Assembly: GCF_037038585.1 (NCBI RefSeq)
Contig: NC_092523.1
Coordinates: 32,031,501-32,095,500 of the forward strand
Origin: Patagioenas fasciata
Lineage: Eukaryota; Chordata; Aves; Columbiformes; Columbidae
Reading direction: 5' to 3'
DNA length: 64,000 nucleotides
In this document: in pieces, positions 53,101 to 63,376 of the stretch
How positions within the stretch are numbered: position 1 is the first letter of the stretch
Layout of the letters: every line of letters begins with the position of its first letter
Made by a program: the position numbers and the translations under genes
The notes under the pieces: generated by a model
Databases searched by the model: none
What the model was told of the DNA's origin: nothing
Seen by the model: the letters and a program-made list of their open reading frames with translations, nothing else

Positions 53101-53870
53101 ACTGTCTCCCCTTAAATATATTGATAGGGAATATAATGAAAATATCTTATACATTAGTGAGAATCCTACATGAAAATTTTAAGTAACACAGAGAATAGTT
53201 ATTTGTGTGTTAGTAAAGATAGCAAGAATCATTTGGCAAAAAAAAAAAAATCAAACATTATTTGAATCAAGATTTCAAGAACTAATACTACTTTTTCTTT
53301 CAAAGTAACTGCAAAGCACTCTTCACAATTGTTGCAGGTTTGAAATGCTACAATGCCAAGAGACTCTCAAGTTAAAAATGACAGTAAACCAGATAAAATG
53401 AAATAATTTTTAATTCCCCTATTAAATGTGCATTTGAATTCAATACAGATCTGTAAGGCACTCTCACAGGTAAAAAAAAATAAAATTACACATTCTTTCC
53501 AAAGTAAGGATAGTCACAATGCAATGGTATGTGCATAAAATATAACCTTATTTGTAACTGATAAACAATGAGGTACAAATGTTCAGGTTTACGATGTATT
53601 GCAATATAATGTCATTTTTGTATTGTGACACTACTAAGAGTAAATATTAGCACTGTAAATGATTTATCATTGGGGTTAGGGACTGTACTCTCTTCATATC
53701 CCAGTAAAAAATAAACTCTTTAATAAATAAATATATAAAATAAATATATGCTATCTGGAGATGTATAAATAGGTCCATCCTGAAGAAAAGTTCCAGCTCT
53801 GACTATGATGCATCAGCATCTAAGGTCCAGCACTAAAGTGGAGCCACTAAAACTTCATATGCAGTTCACA
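44200..53870. other. intergenic sequence downstream of FGF20, no gene recognised
   Basis: AT-rich, with an A-run near 47,669-47,685 and TATA-rich repeats at about 48,450-48,510. The only distinct item is the GC-richer block at 45,073-45,403. Short frames at 49,085-49,631 and 47,908-48,234 match nothing I recognise. Confidence 0.55.
45073..45403 (+). other. GC-richer block with TATA-like motif, 103-codon ORF and two AATAAA signals
   Basis: TATATAA at 45073-45079 is followed by an open frame of 103 codons (45091-45402) and by AATAAA at 45084+300 (45384-45389) and 45398-45403. The block has several CpGs and contrasts with the AT-rich flanks. The predicted protein (Ala/Leu-rich, with KAATLGKALVCLRRQ) is not recognised. 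The ATG is too close to the TATA motif to lie in a transcript started by it, so the ORF may be chance. It could also be a decayed LTR, since TATA then AATAAA is LTR order. Confidence 0.2.
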
Positions 53871-53873
53871 GGA

Positions 53874-53879
53874 TTTATT
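53874..53879 (-). terminator. FGF20: candidate FGF20 polyadenylation signal
   Basis: The minus strand reads AATAAA here, about 390 bases past the FGF20 stop codon. It is the first canonical signal downstream of the stop that I see. The true 3' UTR could be longer, since further AT-rich sequence follows. Confidence 0.4.
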
Positions 53880-54266
53880 ACTACTTAGCAGTCTATTTCT
53901 TTCTAATTCTTCCAGCTGTTGTCTCATCCACATGATGTAGGTAGTTCTTTGTTAATTTATGGACCACAGGTAATCCAGACAAAATTGCCAAGAGTTTGTT
54001 ATTTTTCAAAAAGTCACACTCCACCTTCCCCCTGGTTACCGGCTACCACCAGTTCAGCAGGTTTGAAGGAGGCCGGTCCACTCTCAGCTTTACGGCTTTG
54101 TCTCCTAAATCCAAAGGTTAGAAAACAGAGGCTTGCCCATCACAAAGTAGCTTCTTCCCATCCAGCACCCTAGAGCTCTGCAGGTTCCTCACGCTGGTAT
54201 TGCCATGAAAGCAGCGGCAAGATCAAACAGCTCCAGTATAGATTTTTTCCGAAGTTGCCTCCTTCC

Positions 54267-54512
54267 TCAGCTGTATCCTAACACATCTTTGTACAGTTCT
54301 GGAACTCTCTCAGGATCCACAGGCCGGGGCAAGAAATGTGTGAATTTCTGGTGTCTTTTGGACCTCGCCCCATCTCTGGGAGTACCATCTTTGTTAAGTG
54401 CTACAAAGTATCGCCGCCCTGAATCTCCATGTTTGTACACATTGGATGAGTAAGTGTTGTACCAGTTTTCCTCAAACTGTTCCCTGAATATGCATTCGGA
54501 AGTTAGTTTCTC
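54267..54512 (-). CDS. FGF20: FGF20 coding exon 3 (C-terminus and stop)
   Basis: The 246 bp encode 81 residues from [17 protein letters not shown] to the terminal ...VLGYS and a TGA at 54267-54269. The acceptor is tttctttctgtag. The exon holds the conserved NWYNTYSSN segment and the basic heparin-binding stretch. No frameshift or premature stop is seen. Confidence 0.96.
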   Translation of the reverse strand, partial: EKLTSECIFREQFEENWYNTYSSNVYKHGDSGRRYFVALNKDGTPRDGARSKRHQKFTHFLPRPVDPERVPELYKDVLGYS

Positions 54513-57500
54513 CTACAGAAAGAAACAGTGAAGAAAAATAAGTCAGGCTGTTGCTAGATATCTGAACATACATAGAAAAAGATAAACAAAATGTTTTAGG
54601 GTTTGTGCTGCTTTACTGTTCATTTAGCTGTTAATAAACCCAACCCAAAAAGAGTATGTGAAATATGTAGACCTGACACTAAGTTTGGAAACCTGCTTCA
54701 TCTTTTTGAAAAATGGACCTGCATATATACAATTTTGGATTTAAACACAAGTTATCTAACTCTCTAAGGCAGCGTTACTCATTTATGGTTTAACCAAAAT
54801 TCACCTGACCTACAGGAACTGGATTATGTAGAGTTCTATCCTGGGGTATCCATCATTCAAGAAATGAGACTGGACACAGGTGCAAAGTAAGAGACCAGGA
54901 AGGTACTTCCATGTGTTCTTTGTGGTATGCATCACCTGTCACATTTTATCAAAGATTAAATTTTATAGTCATGTAAGGAGTAACAAGCTAATTTTCATTC
55001 TTAAATGCAAATATTTCAGGGTCAGGATCTACAGATGCTGCCAGTACTCTTTCACCATTCAGATTTTTCAAACAGAGGTACCTAACTGTAACGTGGTATT
55101 GTCCTGTTTGTTCCAGCATTTGGAAGAATCATTTTATGTTAAAAAGCTGGCACCTGGAAATACCACCTGCTGATTTGTAAAGGAACATTAGACTATATAT
55201 AAAGCAAGTCAGAGTTGTTTATTTGTTCCATAACTAACTTTTTAACTTCTTCCCAGTTGCTCAGCTAGCTACTTGAGGGGTTTGCACTGTGCTAAGAAGT
55301 GAATCAAACCCTCAACACATATGAGTTGACAGGAAAGTGTTACTTACAGAGCCATAGAGTTCCCCCTTCTCATTCATTCCAAGGTAAAGGCCACTGTCCA
55401 CACCTCTAATACTGACCAGTCCAACTGCCACACTGATGAATTCAAGGATACCTGAACACATATCCAAAGAAAAAAAAAAAAAAAAAGAAGAGAGATTGAT
55501 TTAACTCAACTTGTAACAAAAATAAATAAAAACATCCAAAATTGAGTTGAAAGCAAGTAGAAAATGCACGTTACAAAAACTGTGGCCCACTTTTTTCCTG
55601 AAGTTTCAAATATTGCATGGAAATGCATACAACTTTCACAGGAAAGCAGTCTCAGAAGCCTCATCTAGGAGAAAGAATCCTAAAAACCTTTTTTTTTTTT
55701 TTTTATATATATATATGTTGAATATGAGAGGATTTTATTGAGTGCTGAGGCTAAAGCCTTCAGTACTATGCAGATGCAATTTATAACGAGTATACGCTAT
55801 TTGCTAAACTGCCTATTCAAACATCGGAAGATAGGTTTGAATTACCTGAAAATATACTTTACTTTCTCTATAGCATTATCTTAAAAAAAACACATCCATT
55901 ATTAGACCATTTGAATGGAAATCAAAGTACAGATGGGAATTTTATGTAACAGAATCTACCCACAGGGAAAAAAAATAATTTGCCAGACGTCTTATCTAGC
56001 AAATAGGCCCACACCTCTTGACACAACTTGCTGTTTCCAGTGCAGGCTTTTTTGTGCACGAAATATGCTGCTCTATTTGCTAATGTTTGGATTATAGCAT
56101 TATTTATATTACATTTGCCCAAAAATGTAATATATATTAATAATATAAGGTATTCGGGAGATGAGGCACTATTTGAAGCCTGAATTTGGCAAGAGTATGC
56201 CAACATATTTAACCAATTGATAAGCACGAATTACAGTACATATAAAACATGAAAGAAAGGGAACATGTGAACTGGCTTTTTGGAAGTTATCAATGTAAAC
56301 AAAGCCTCAAAAATAAGTTGTTCTGGAATCATACCTAAGAATTTGCTGTGCGGCAGCCCTGACATTAAAAAGAAATCTGAATGTAAGGTAAGTGGTTTTC
56401 AATAGTGCATTTGATTTTGATTACGACTTTTTGTTTATTTGCTTTATTTATGATTGCTCGTTTTCAATCAGGACCATTTTTTACTCTCAGACAGATGGAC
56501 TGTCTGTACTATACAATAATTTAAAATGTTTTTAATTTTAATTGAGCTTTGGCAGGTTTCTTATTTATGTTACCAAGCAGCAAACAAAATAAATCCTTTA
56601 CAAAGAGTAAGCATTAAAAAGTCTATTGCATGTAAATCATCTTGGTTTTCCAGTTCCTAAAGCACAAAGTCCCATAAAAAGAGGTGGAGGTATTTTGTCT
56701 TTCTGGTATCATTTTCAAAGCCACCCTTTTTCAAAATGATAATAAGCAGGTGACTCAACCCACAAAGCAACCACATCAGACAAACTTGCCGAGAATAGTG
56801 GTAGAATAAAGGAAGAACATTTCTTAAAAGCCCAGTAAATGTTTGATCTGCGGCTAACTTTTTTTTTCTTTTAAAGCAAAGATTTATTTCATGTTTACAT
56901 GCTGTAGGAAATCTTCTTTCTGAGAACTGTCTGTTTAACTACTGCTTTTTTACTGCTGAAAACATCCATGTGTTATAAAAGCAATTAAGAGCCATTCCAG
57001 CAGATTGTTTTGACTATGGGGAGGATGATAGGAAACTCTTTAATCACCTTTTTACGACTGCTAAATCAATATACACAAAATCTCACATGTAGCTGCCAAT
57101 GGCAGGTTTGTTCAGATGTCCAGTTCCTACAACTACTATTTAGGATTTACTTTTATATCACAGGAAACATTTACATTTTGGGGTTGTCTTCACCTCCTTT
57201 TGGTTTATTGACAGAGAAAGTACTTGGGAAGTGTTTTAAGTATTTGAGCAAAGCGGCATTTTAGGCCACTCTGCTCCAGCTTTCTGTCCTGTAAAACAAA
57301 GCAGCCTAATGCACCTAAGGGTCAGCACATCAGAGTCCATGATCTATATTACTCTACAAAGACTCAAGAAGCTTCCATACATATACTGAAAAGAAAAAGC
57401 ATCGGCCTGACTTTTGATCCTTCCCACTAAACCTGCAGGCATATGCACACACTTACAGGCATCCAGCATAGGTTGAGCAAGGCATACGTGTGCACGTCTC

Positions 57501-58076
57501 TGGGCTTGCATGGGACGTGCAGCCGCCCTTCACCACCCCGCTCTGACGCCCCCGAGCAGCCCCCACGGTTCAATGCTGAAGGTGAAGCTCATGCACCTGC
57601 CCCAGCACGACGGGCACCGCACCTCCCGCCTGAGAGCACGGCGATCCGCGCCCCGGCACACATACATGCGCTCAGGTGCACACGGACACGTACACGCGCA
57701 CACACACGCACACACCTGTGGATGCGCACACACGCACAGGCAGCACGCGCACACGCCCGCGGGCAGCGCGCCTACCGAAGAGGCTGTGGTCCTGGCGGGT
57801 GCCGCGGACGCTGCCGTCGGGCAGGATCTGCAGGTGGAAGCCGGTGCGGCAGTACAGCTGCCGCCGCCGCAGGATGCCCTGCAAGTGCGCCAGGTCCGCC
57901 GCTGCTGCCGCCGCCGCCGCTCCGCCGCCGCGGGCCGCCCGCTCCGCTGGGGCCCGGCGGTCTCCGAGCAGCGCCGGGCGCTCCCCGGCGGGCGGCAGCA
58001 GGAAATGGGCGCCCACCGGCTGTCCCAGGCCGTCCAGGCCGCCCAGGAAAGCCCCCACCTCGGCCAGCGGAGCCAT
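54267..58076 (-). CDS. FGF20: FGF20, fibroblast growth factor 20 (3 coding exons, joined)
   Basis: Secreted ligand of the FGF9/16/20 subfamily. It acts outside the cell through FGF receptors with heparan sulfate, and in birds it is required for feather placode and dermal condensation formation (loss underlies the chicken scaleless trait). Exons are 57776-58076, 55348-55451 and 54267-54512; 651 coding bases give 216 residues, against 211 in human. The start reads MAPLAEVG, typical of the subfamily. The core begins around residue 67 with [16 protein letters not shown], followed by the beta-trefoil, and the basic segment [17 protein letters not shown] near the C-terminus is the usual heparin-binding region. 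FGF20 is preferred over FGF9 and FGF16 because of [11 protein letters not shown] in the N-terminus, [15 protein letters not shown] and the [12 protein letters not shown] end. No cleavable signal peptide is obvious, as is known for this subfamily, which uses an internal hydrophobic segment. An eight-alanine run at residues 53-60 is notable. All junctions fit GT/AG and keep frame, so the gene looks intact. Confidence 0.97.
54513..55347 (-). other. FGF20: FGF20 intron 2
   Basis: An 835-bp intron with donor gtaagta and acceptor ttctgtag. It separates ...ELYGS from EKLT in phase 0. Nothing else is recognised inside it. Confidence 0.92.
55348..55451 (-). CDS. FGF20: FGF20 coding exon 2
   Basis: This exon is 104 bp, the characteristic size of the middle exon in FGF9-subfamily genes. 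It completes the Gly codon and encodes 34 residues of the trefoil core, including [17 protein letters not shown]. The acceptor is ...tatgtgttcag before 55451, with a long pyrimidine tract (poly-A on the plus strand, about 55,463-55,486). The donor is gtaagta just after 55348. Confidence 0.96.
55452..57775 (-). other. FGF20: FGF20 intron 1
   Basis: A 2,324-bp intron running from gtaggc to cag. Its 5' end lies in the CpG island and is an alternating CA/CG-rich tract (57,655-57,773). The rest is AT-rich and holds a T-run plus TA repeat at about 55,689-55,715. No additional exon is recognised in it. Confidence 0.9.
57655..57773. repeat. alternating CA/CG-rich tract at the start of FGF20 intron 1
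   Basis: Alternating pyrimidine-purine sequence (ACACGCGCACACACACGC and similar units), immediately next to the exon 1 donor. This composition favours Z-DNA. Open frames read through it on both strands are not supported as genes. Confidence 0.75.
57776..58076 (-). CDS. FGF20: FGF20 coding exon 1
   Basis: Encodes residues 1-100 plus the first base of the Gly codon that spans the junction (phase 1). The start ATG at 58074-58076 is chosen because MAPLAEVG is the conserved N-terminus of the subfamily. The frame stays open further upstream to 58292, but that stretch has no FGF similarity and lies in the promoter. The exon ends ...CTC TTC G before the donor gtaggc at 57770-57775. It is very GC-rich and includes the GCC/GCG run that encodes eight alanines. 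Confidence 0.95.
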
Positions 58077-58240
58077 GGGGGCGCGGGGCGAGCGGGCTAG
58101 GGCGCGGCGGCAGAGAGCGGCTGCCGGCCTGTCCCGACGGGCATGTGGGGGTGCGCGGCGGAGCCGCAAGCATGAGGAGCCGGCAGAGCCGAGGCGTGCT
58201 GAGCCGAGCTGCGCCGGTATGAGCCAGGCGGCGGGGTGGT

Positions 58241-58248
58241 GTTTATAC
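58241..58248 (-). promoter_or_regulatory. FGF20: TATA-like box upstream of FGF20
   Basis: The minus strand reads GTATAAAC, about 165 bases upstream of the start codon. A start site 25-30 bases downstream would give a 5' UTR of roughly 140 bases. A second TATATATATA run lies at about 58,264-58,275. Position and match are suggestive only. Confidence 0.4.
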
Positions 58249-58292
58249 GCCCCGCATGTGTACATATATATATACGGCGGTCCCCCTGACAT

Positions 58293-58300
58293 ATGCTAAT
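58293..58300 (+). promoter_or_regulatory. octamer-like motif ATGCTAAT in FGF20 promoter
   Basis: ATGCTAAT fits the POU-domain octamer pattern ATGCWAAT. It sits about 50 bases upstream of the TATA-like box in an otherwise GC-rich promoter, which makes it stand out. Function is inferred from the motif only. Confidence 0.3.
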
Positions 58301-60888
58301 GAAGCCCTCCGCGGGGAGGCTGTGTTTGAAATTGTAAACCGGCTCCCCCTCTCCTCGCACCTTCCTCTGATCTGGGAGGACGGTGGGGAGGGAGCTCCTG
58401 GCGCGCCTCCCGCGCCCCGCCGCGCGCCGCCACGCACCTACGGGCGCGGACGCGCGCGGCGGGCACAGGTGGGGGAGGGGGAGGCCCCGCACGGAGCGGG
58501 CAGCGGGCAGCGCGAGCCGGGCCCGGCGGGAGGTGTCGGAGCGTTACGTGGACAGGTGCAAGGAGAAGCGGTAGGCAAAAAGGAGAAAGGGCGTTACCTG
58601 AGGGTTAGACCTGCCCAGACACACATGAAAGAAAGAGGAAAAAAAAAAAAAAAAGAAAAAAAACCCAAACCACAAAGATCTGACAGTTCTACTCCGTTTC
58701 TAAAACGCTAATAAAATGTACATGCATTATCCTTTCCTTTTATCACTTCAGCTACAGGGAGGGGAATTTCTAAAGAAATTGGCATCGTCAGGGAGGTGTT
58801 TTCCCTTCTGCAAATTCTCCCTCACATTTAATTTATCATTAACGTGACATGAAACGGATCTATAGAGTTTGGATATCGACACAACGTCTTGAAAACATAA
58901 ATGGGCAGACCTCTGGTTTGGGATACTTTCAAAATCTACAGAGATGAAGAAAGAGTGAGAAATGGCTCATCTAATCCATCTTCTTTGGGGTTTTGCATTG
59001 GGCCTGTAAACAGAGTCTGCGAGCATCACAAATTAGCAATTACTTCAGCTACTGAAAGATCTCCATTGTCTTTCTACAGCATTTTGAATAAATTTAGGAT
59101 TTGCTGTCCTGTTCCAGATGAGCATATGCATTTTTTTCATCCCCAGAGCAGAACGGTTCATGTGTGCAAATATGTTGGTGAAAGACATGTTCATTATTAG
59201 CAATGTTAAAACAACAGTATATTAAAACTAAGAGCTTGGCTTTTGCCTTCTTTGGTGTTTTGTGGTTTTGGTTTTTTTTTTTTCTGTAAAGTCTAATGCA
59301 TTTTAGGGCTTAACCTACATGACCGATCTTAGCATTGAAGATACGCAATGTAGTTCCTTGCCAACGTTAAAACACGGTAGTGGAGTATAAAATACAAAGA
59401 ACTTTCCTAGTTAATTCTTTCAAAAGTTTGAGAGAGTCACTTGGTGGTTTAAGGTTTCATTTAAACAAAAAAGTTGCAGAGAATCATGAAAAGATTAGTT
59501 CTCCTGTCTTGCTCCGTGGTCTTTTCAGTCACAGTCTAAATCTGAGAGATCAAATGGATTTGACTGCTTAGCTTTATTTGCTATGGAGAGTATAGGGCTA
59601 ATTAATTGGCAGGTGCTTTAAAGCAGGTAATGCTACACCTTTTCATCATTGCAGTCCTAAGTACTGCCCCTGTGTGCACCTGAATTATAAAAAGTCTGCT
59701 TTAAAGCAAGTGATTTACTGTGGAGGGATTTAAAACTGAAAAAACTAACGCTAAATACAATGATCAGATAAATCACCTCAGAAGAGAGCACAGGCGGACC
59801 TGCTCTGAAGGCAGTTACAGATGGATGTTATATTATTTTACCTTTCAGATAACAGAAGCCTGTCATGTGGTGAGACCCAAAAATCCACCATAATTGAGAT
59901 TTCAAAGCACATCTGTGTAAACATTATCACATCAGTGTAAAACATCAACCAATGAGCTTTTTCTTTGAACCAAATCTACTTAATTGCAGAGCTAAATCAA
60001 AGTAATAGATCAAAGTTGAATAATCTATATGGCACCTATTTTTCAAGTAGCCTGTACACCGATTACTCAAATATACCTAAAACGTTTGAAACACGCATCA
60101 AGTATTTTCATTGACATGACTGATAGGTCAAGATCAAACTGTTTATCACAGCTGCTAAGTTGCAGGACATGTACTAGGATGGTACAGCTAAATGGAGCTG
60201 AGCCTAAAGATACACCACTATGGATAATGTTACCAGGAACAAGCACTACCCTCCAAGTCCTACAAACAGGAGAGGGCTCTTCTGGTTAGATGGCACCACT
60301 GTCCCCAGTAAAGAAGATTTTAAAAAAATATATCCTCAACCATTGCACACTGGAAGACCCTTATAGCTAAATCTTTCCTATTATATAACTGAAAGGCTTA
60401 TAGTAGAGCAGAATATATAATGTGGTTATTTTCCAAGTGGAGTCTTTAATGTCTGGGCACTAAACCGGTTATGCTGTTTTATAAAGTACCAGAAAAGAAA
60501 CAAAAAGATAAGAAATTTTTTGGTGTTTGCACTAGTCATGTGACAGGAAAAGATAACACTGAAGATTTTTTTTTGCACCTTCTTAGACTATACCATGGGA
60601 AGTTAAATAATTTTAAAGAGTGTTTTTACAAGAGTACATAATTCAACTTAAAGTATACAGTACAATCTAATCAACTCTACGTATACTTCCTAGAGACCAC
60701 ACTTTCAGTGTTGTTGAACAAACACATACGTGGTAGAGTTTTTATTTCCATAGCAAGTAGTTAGGGCTTCTATAGACAATATAATTACTGTATATTTCCT
60801 AAGAATAGCATATTGTCACAGGCAAAACCTGCTAGCTACCAAGGGAGTGGAGAAAGCAATGGACTGAAATCTTTGATAGCTCGCATAT

Positions 60889-60941
60889 AGAGAGACAGAG
60901 AGTGAAGAGAGAGAAAGAGAGTGAAGAGAGAGAAAGAGAGA
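60889..60941. repeat. GA-rich purine tract with a 19-bp tandem duplication
   Basis: An almost pure purine tract. AGTGAAGAGAGAGAAAGAG occurs twice in tandem (60901-60919 and 60920-60938). An A22 run follows at 60966-60987. Confidence 0.85.
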
Positions 60942-60965
60942 CCTACACATCTATCGGGTTGATTT

Positions 60966-60987
60966 AAAAAAAAAAAAAAAAAAAAAA
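60966..60987. repeat. A22 homopolymer
   Basis: A run of 22 A just right of the purine tract. No source element with a recognisable 5' part is seen. Confidence 0.85.
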
Positions 60988-62639
60988 GGGAAAAATTGTT
61001 AGCTGTAAAACATTCATGTCCTGCAATTTATTGCACCTTCATTAATTTTAGAACTCCCTTACAACAGTGTTGTGCCAGCCATAAAATTTTTATTATATAA
61101 TAAAATATTGTCTAGGAGAATGAAGTGGAGGTTCATGAATACATAAGAAAACAAATGCAGGGTGGAACAAAAACTACTGAGTAGAACATAAAGGAATATG
61201 TCCAGCTGGAGATACCTGTGTACCATGGTCATTTCCAGATTCTTCCCAGATTTGGACAAGAAAACATGTCAGCTGCTTTCAACAAGATGAGCAGAACACG
61301 CAGAAGTTACAGTGAAAGCCTTTCAGCACACTGCAGGTTTGAGTAAAATAAGGTGTATTCTTGTACAGGATTTACTAGGAAGAAAAGAACAGAATCATTT
61401 TCAAGGCTTCATGTACAAATCAGGTCATAATCTGATGATCTAAAGCCTTTTAAATGCAACACATACAGACTTCAAAAGCATTTGGAACTTTTTCGTCTGA
61501 ACTGATATAGTTACAGGTATGTATGCATGTATACATACATGTATATATAAATATATATACCTATTTACAAAAACTCAGAGGAGGGAAAAGAAATGCTGAA
61601 AAAAATATTTTCCTACGGAAAGGAAGTTCTGCATTTCTCACACCTGCATTTTTTGTTTTATTTCTTTAAATTAAGAGAGAATTTCTTAGGGCTTTTTGAG
61701 ATATATGATTTTGTTCTCCATGGTTTTGGGGCTACACATAAATAACTCCTGTATAAGCAAGATGGGACAGAGAAGCCAGGTAGTGACCACATGTTTACAG
61801 CCAGTTACATCCAGTCAGAATGGACCTTTTCCACATATATTAACATTCAAATGCCTCATTTGTCAGCTTTTTTATTAGTTCTTTAAGTGGATCACTGGGA
61901 AAAAAAAATCCACCTTGATTTATTTCAATTAGATGCTTTCTGGATCTGTGCATGTAAGACGTGCAGACAGCTTGAAGTTTTTGACTTGCTGCACAGATAA
62001 ACTGCACTCTTGTTCCTAAGCAAACACCTCACCAGGGAAGTTCTGACGAACAACTTACCCAGGTGTAAGTAGTTACAGATGTGTACTGGAGTTTTTGAAG
62101 TGAAAAAAAGATTAGCCTAAAGGTGTTATTGAAAGGTCATTAAAACATTAAAACGTGGCTCACCAATTTCAGGGGAACAATGTGAACAGGGAGATAACTC
62201 ATGTCTACAGTTTAGGGGACTGATGAGTCATTCAGAATACAGGTTTACTTTGGGGCACTACATTGACCAAATGTGGTTTCTTTTCCAATCTAATGAAAAA
62301 ACTAGACCATTTAAAAAAAGGTAATTGTATTGGTGAACAATGTCTTCTAATGAAGCAGCTAGAACTGAAAAGCTTCAAGAGCCACATTCTACAAAATTTT
62401 CCAAACTGAATGCTTAGTCATGTAACTGCAGAAGAAATACTTGAGTTCCAGTCATGCTAAGCATCTGAGAATATTTTTGTCTTGACACCTAAATATTGTC
62501 CTTTTTAGTACAGAGATGTAGCTCAGGTTTGGAGATAAAACTTTCACTTGGGAAATGTACATATAATACACGGATAAATAAAGCAGTAGACATTAAAAAA
62601 AAATAGTAGAAAAAATGACAGTTTTTAACAGATGGGAAT

Positions 62640-63376
62640 AATCATAGAATCATAGTATTATTTATGTTGGAAAAGACCCATAAGATCATCAAGTCCAACC
62701 ATCAACCTAGCACTGCCAAGTTCACCACTAAAGGTCCCTAAGAACCTAATTTATATGTCCTATAAACACCACCAGAGATGGTGACTCCACCACTTCCCTG
62801 GGCAGCCTGTTCCAATGCCTGACAACCCTTTTCATGGAGAATTTTTTCCTAATATCCAGTCTGAACCTCCCATGGCACAACTTGAGGCCATTTCCTCTCA
62901 TCCTATAACTTGCTACTTGGGAGAAGAGAGGGACGTCCAGCTTGCTACGACCTCCTTTCAGGTAGTTGTAGACAGCGGTAAGGTCTCCCCTCAGCCTCCT
63001 TTTGTCCAGGCTAAACAGCCTCAGCTCTCTCAACTGCTCCTCATCAGACTTGTGCTCCAGACCCCTCACCAGCTTTGTCACCCTCCTCTGTACTCTCTCC
63101 AGCACCTCAATGCCTTTCTTATGATGAGGGGCCCAAAACTGAACACAGGATTCAAGGTGGGCCCTCACCAGTGCTGAGTACAGGGGGGCAATCACTGACC
63201 TTGTCCTGCTGGCTATACCATTATTGATACAAGCCAGGATGCTGTTGCCCTTTTGGGCCACCTGGCCACACTGCTGGCTCATGTTCAGCTAGCTGTCAAA
63301 CAACACCCCCAGGTCCTTTTCCACTGGGCAGCTTTCCAGCCACTCTTCACCAAGCCTGTAGCATTGCACGGGGTAA
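62640..63376 (-). mobile_element. CR1 LINE, 5'-truncated, with C-terminal part of the reverse transcriptase
   Basis: The left end has the CR1 3' tail (repeated AATCATAGAATCATAG and a GATCATCAAGTCCAACC string). On the minus strand a 178-residue open stretch (62746-63282) carries typical CR1 RT C-terminal segments such as [56 protein letters not shown] and [14 protein letters not shown]. Upstream similarity (WLESCPVEKDLGVL) continues to about 63,376 but is interrupted by an in-frame TAG, so the copy is dead. Truncation at the 5' end is usual for CR1. Confidence 0.92.
62746..63282 (-). pseudogene. CR1 ORF2 fragment (reverse transcriptase C-terminal region)
   Basis: The remnant of the LINE ORF2 product within the truncated CR1 copy. 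It lacks the endonuclease and the RT catalytic core. It ends near the natural C-terminus of the CR1 protein. It should not be listed as a host gene. Confidence 0.85.

Larger units (their letters stand above)
57500..58570. promoter_or_regulatory. FGF20: CpG island over FGF20 exon 1 and promoter
   Basis: Sequence here is strongly GC- and CpG-rich (many CGCG, GCCGCC and GGCGCG strings) compared with the AT-rich remainder of the window. It covers the start of intron 1, all of exon 1, the 5' UTR and the proximal upstream region, as expected for a developmental regulator. G-runs at about 58,465-58,490 could form a quadruplex. Confidence 0.85.
58571..62639. other. intergenic sequence upstream of FGF20, no gene recognised
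   Basis: Once past the CpG island the sequence returns to AT-rich. It has an A-run at about 58,639-58,657, the purine tract and A22 near 60,900, and TA/CA-rich repeats at 61,515-61,565. In mammals the next gene on this side is MICU3, but no EF-hand exon is seen. Confidence 0.55.

Noticed and set aside
54205..54453. 82-codon plus frame over FGF20 exon 3
   Set aside because: Antisense shadow of the conserved exon.
54267..58076. Assignment as FGF9 or FGF16
   Set aside because: The N-terminus, the LPDGSV and TRQDHSLFG segments and the C-terminal end fit FGF20 better.
57672..58292. Longer FGF20 N-terminus starting at 58292
   Set aside because: The frame is open upstream of the conserved MAPLAEVG start, but the extra residues have no FGF similarity and overlap the TATA-like elements and promoter.
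57443..58299. Large plus-strand frames (up to 259 codons) across FGF20 exon 1
   Set aside because: They are antisense shadows produced by GC-rich sequence and the CA/CG tract; composition is Arg/Pro/Ala low complexity with no domain.
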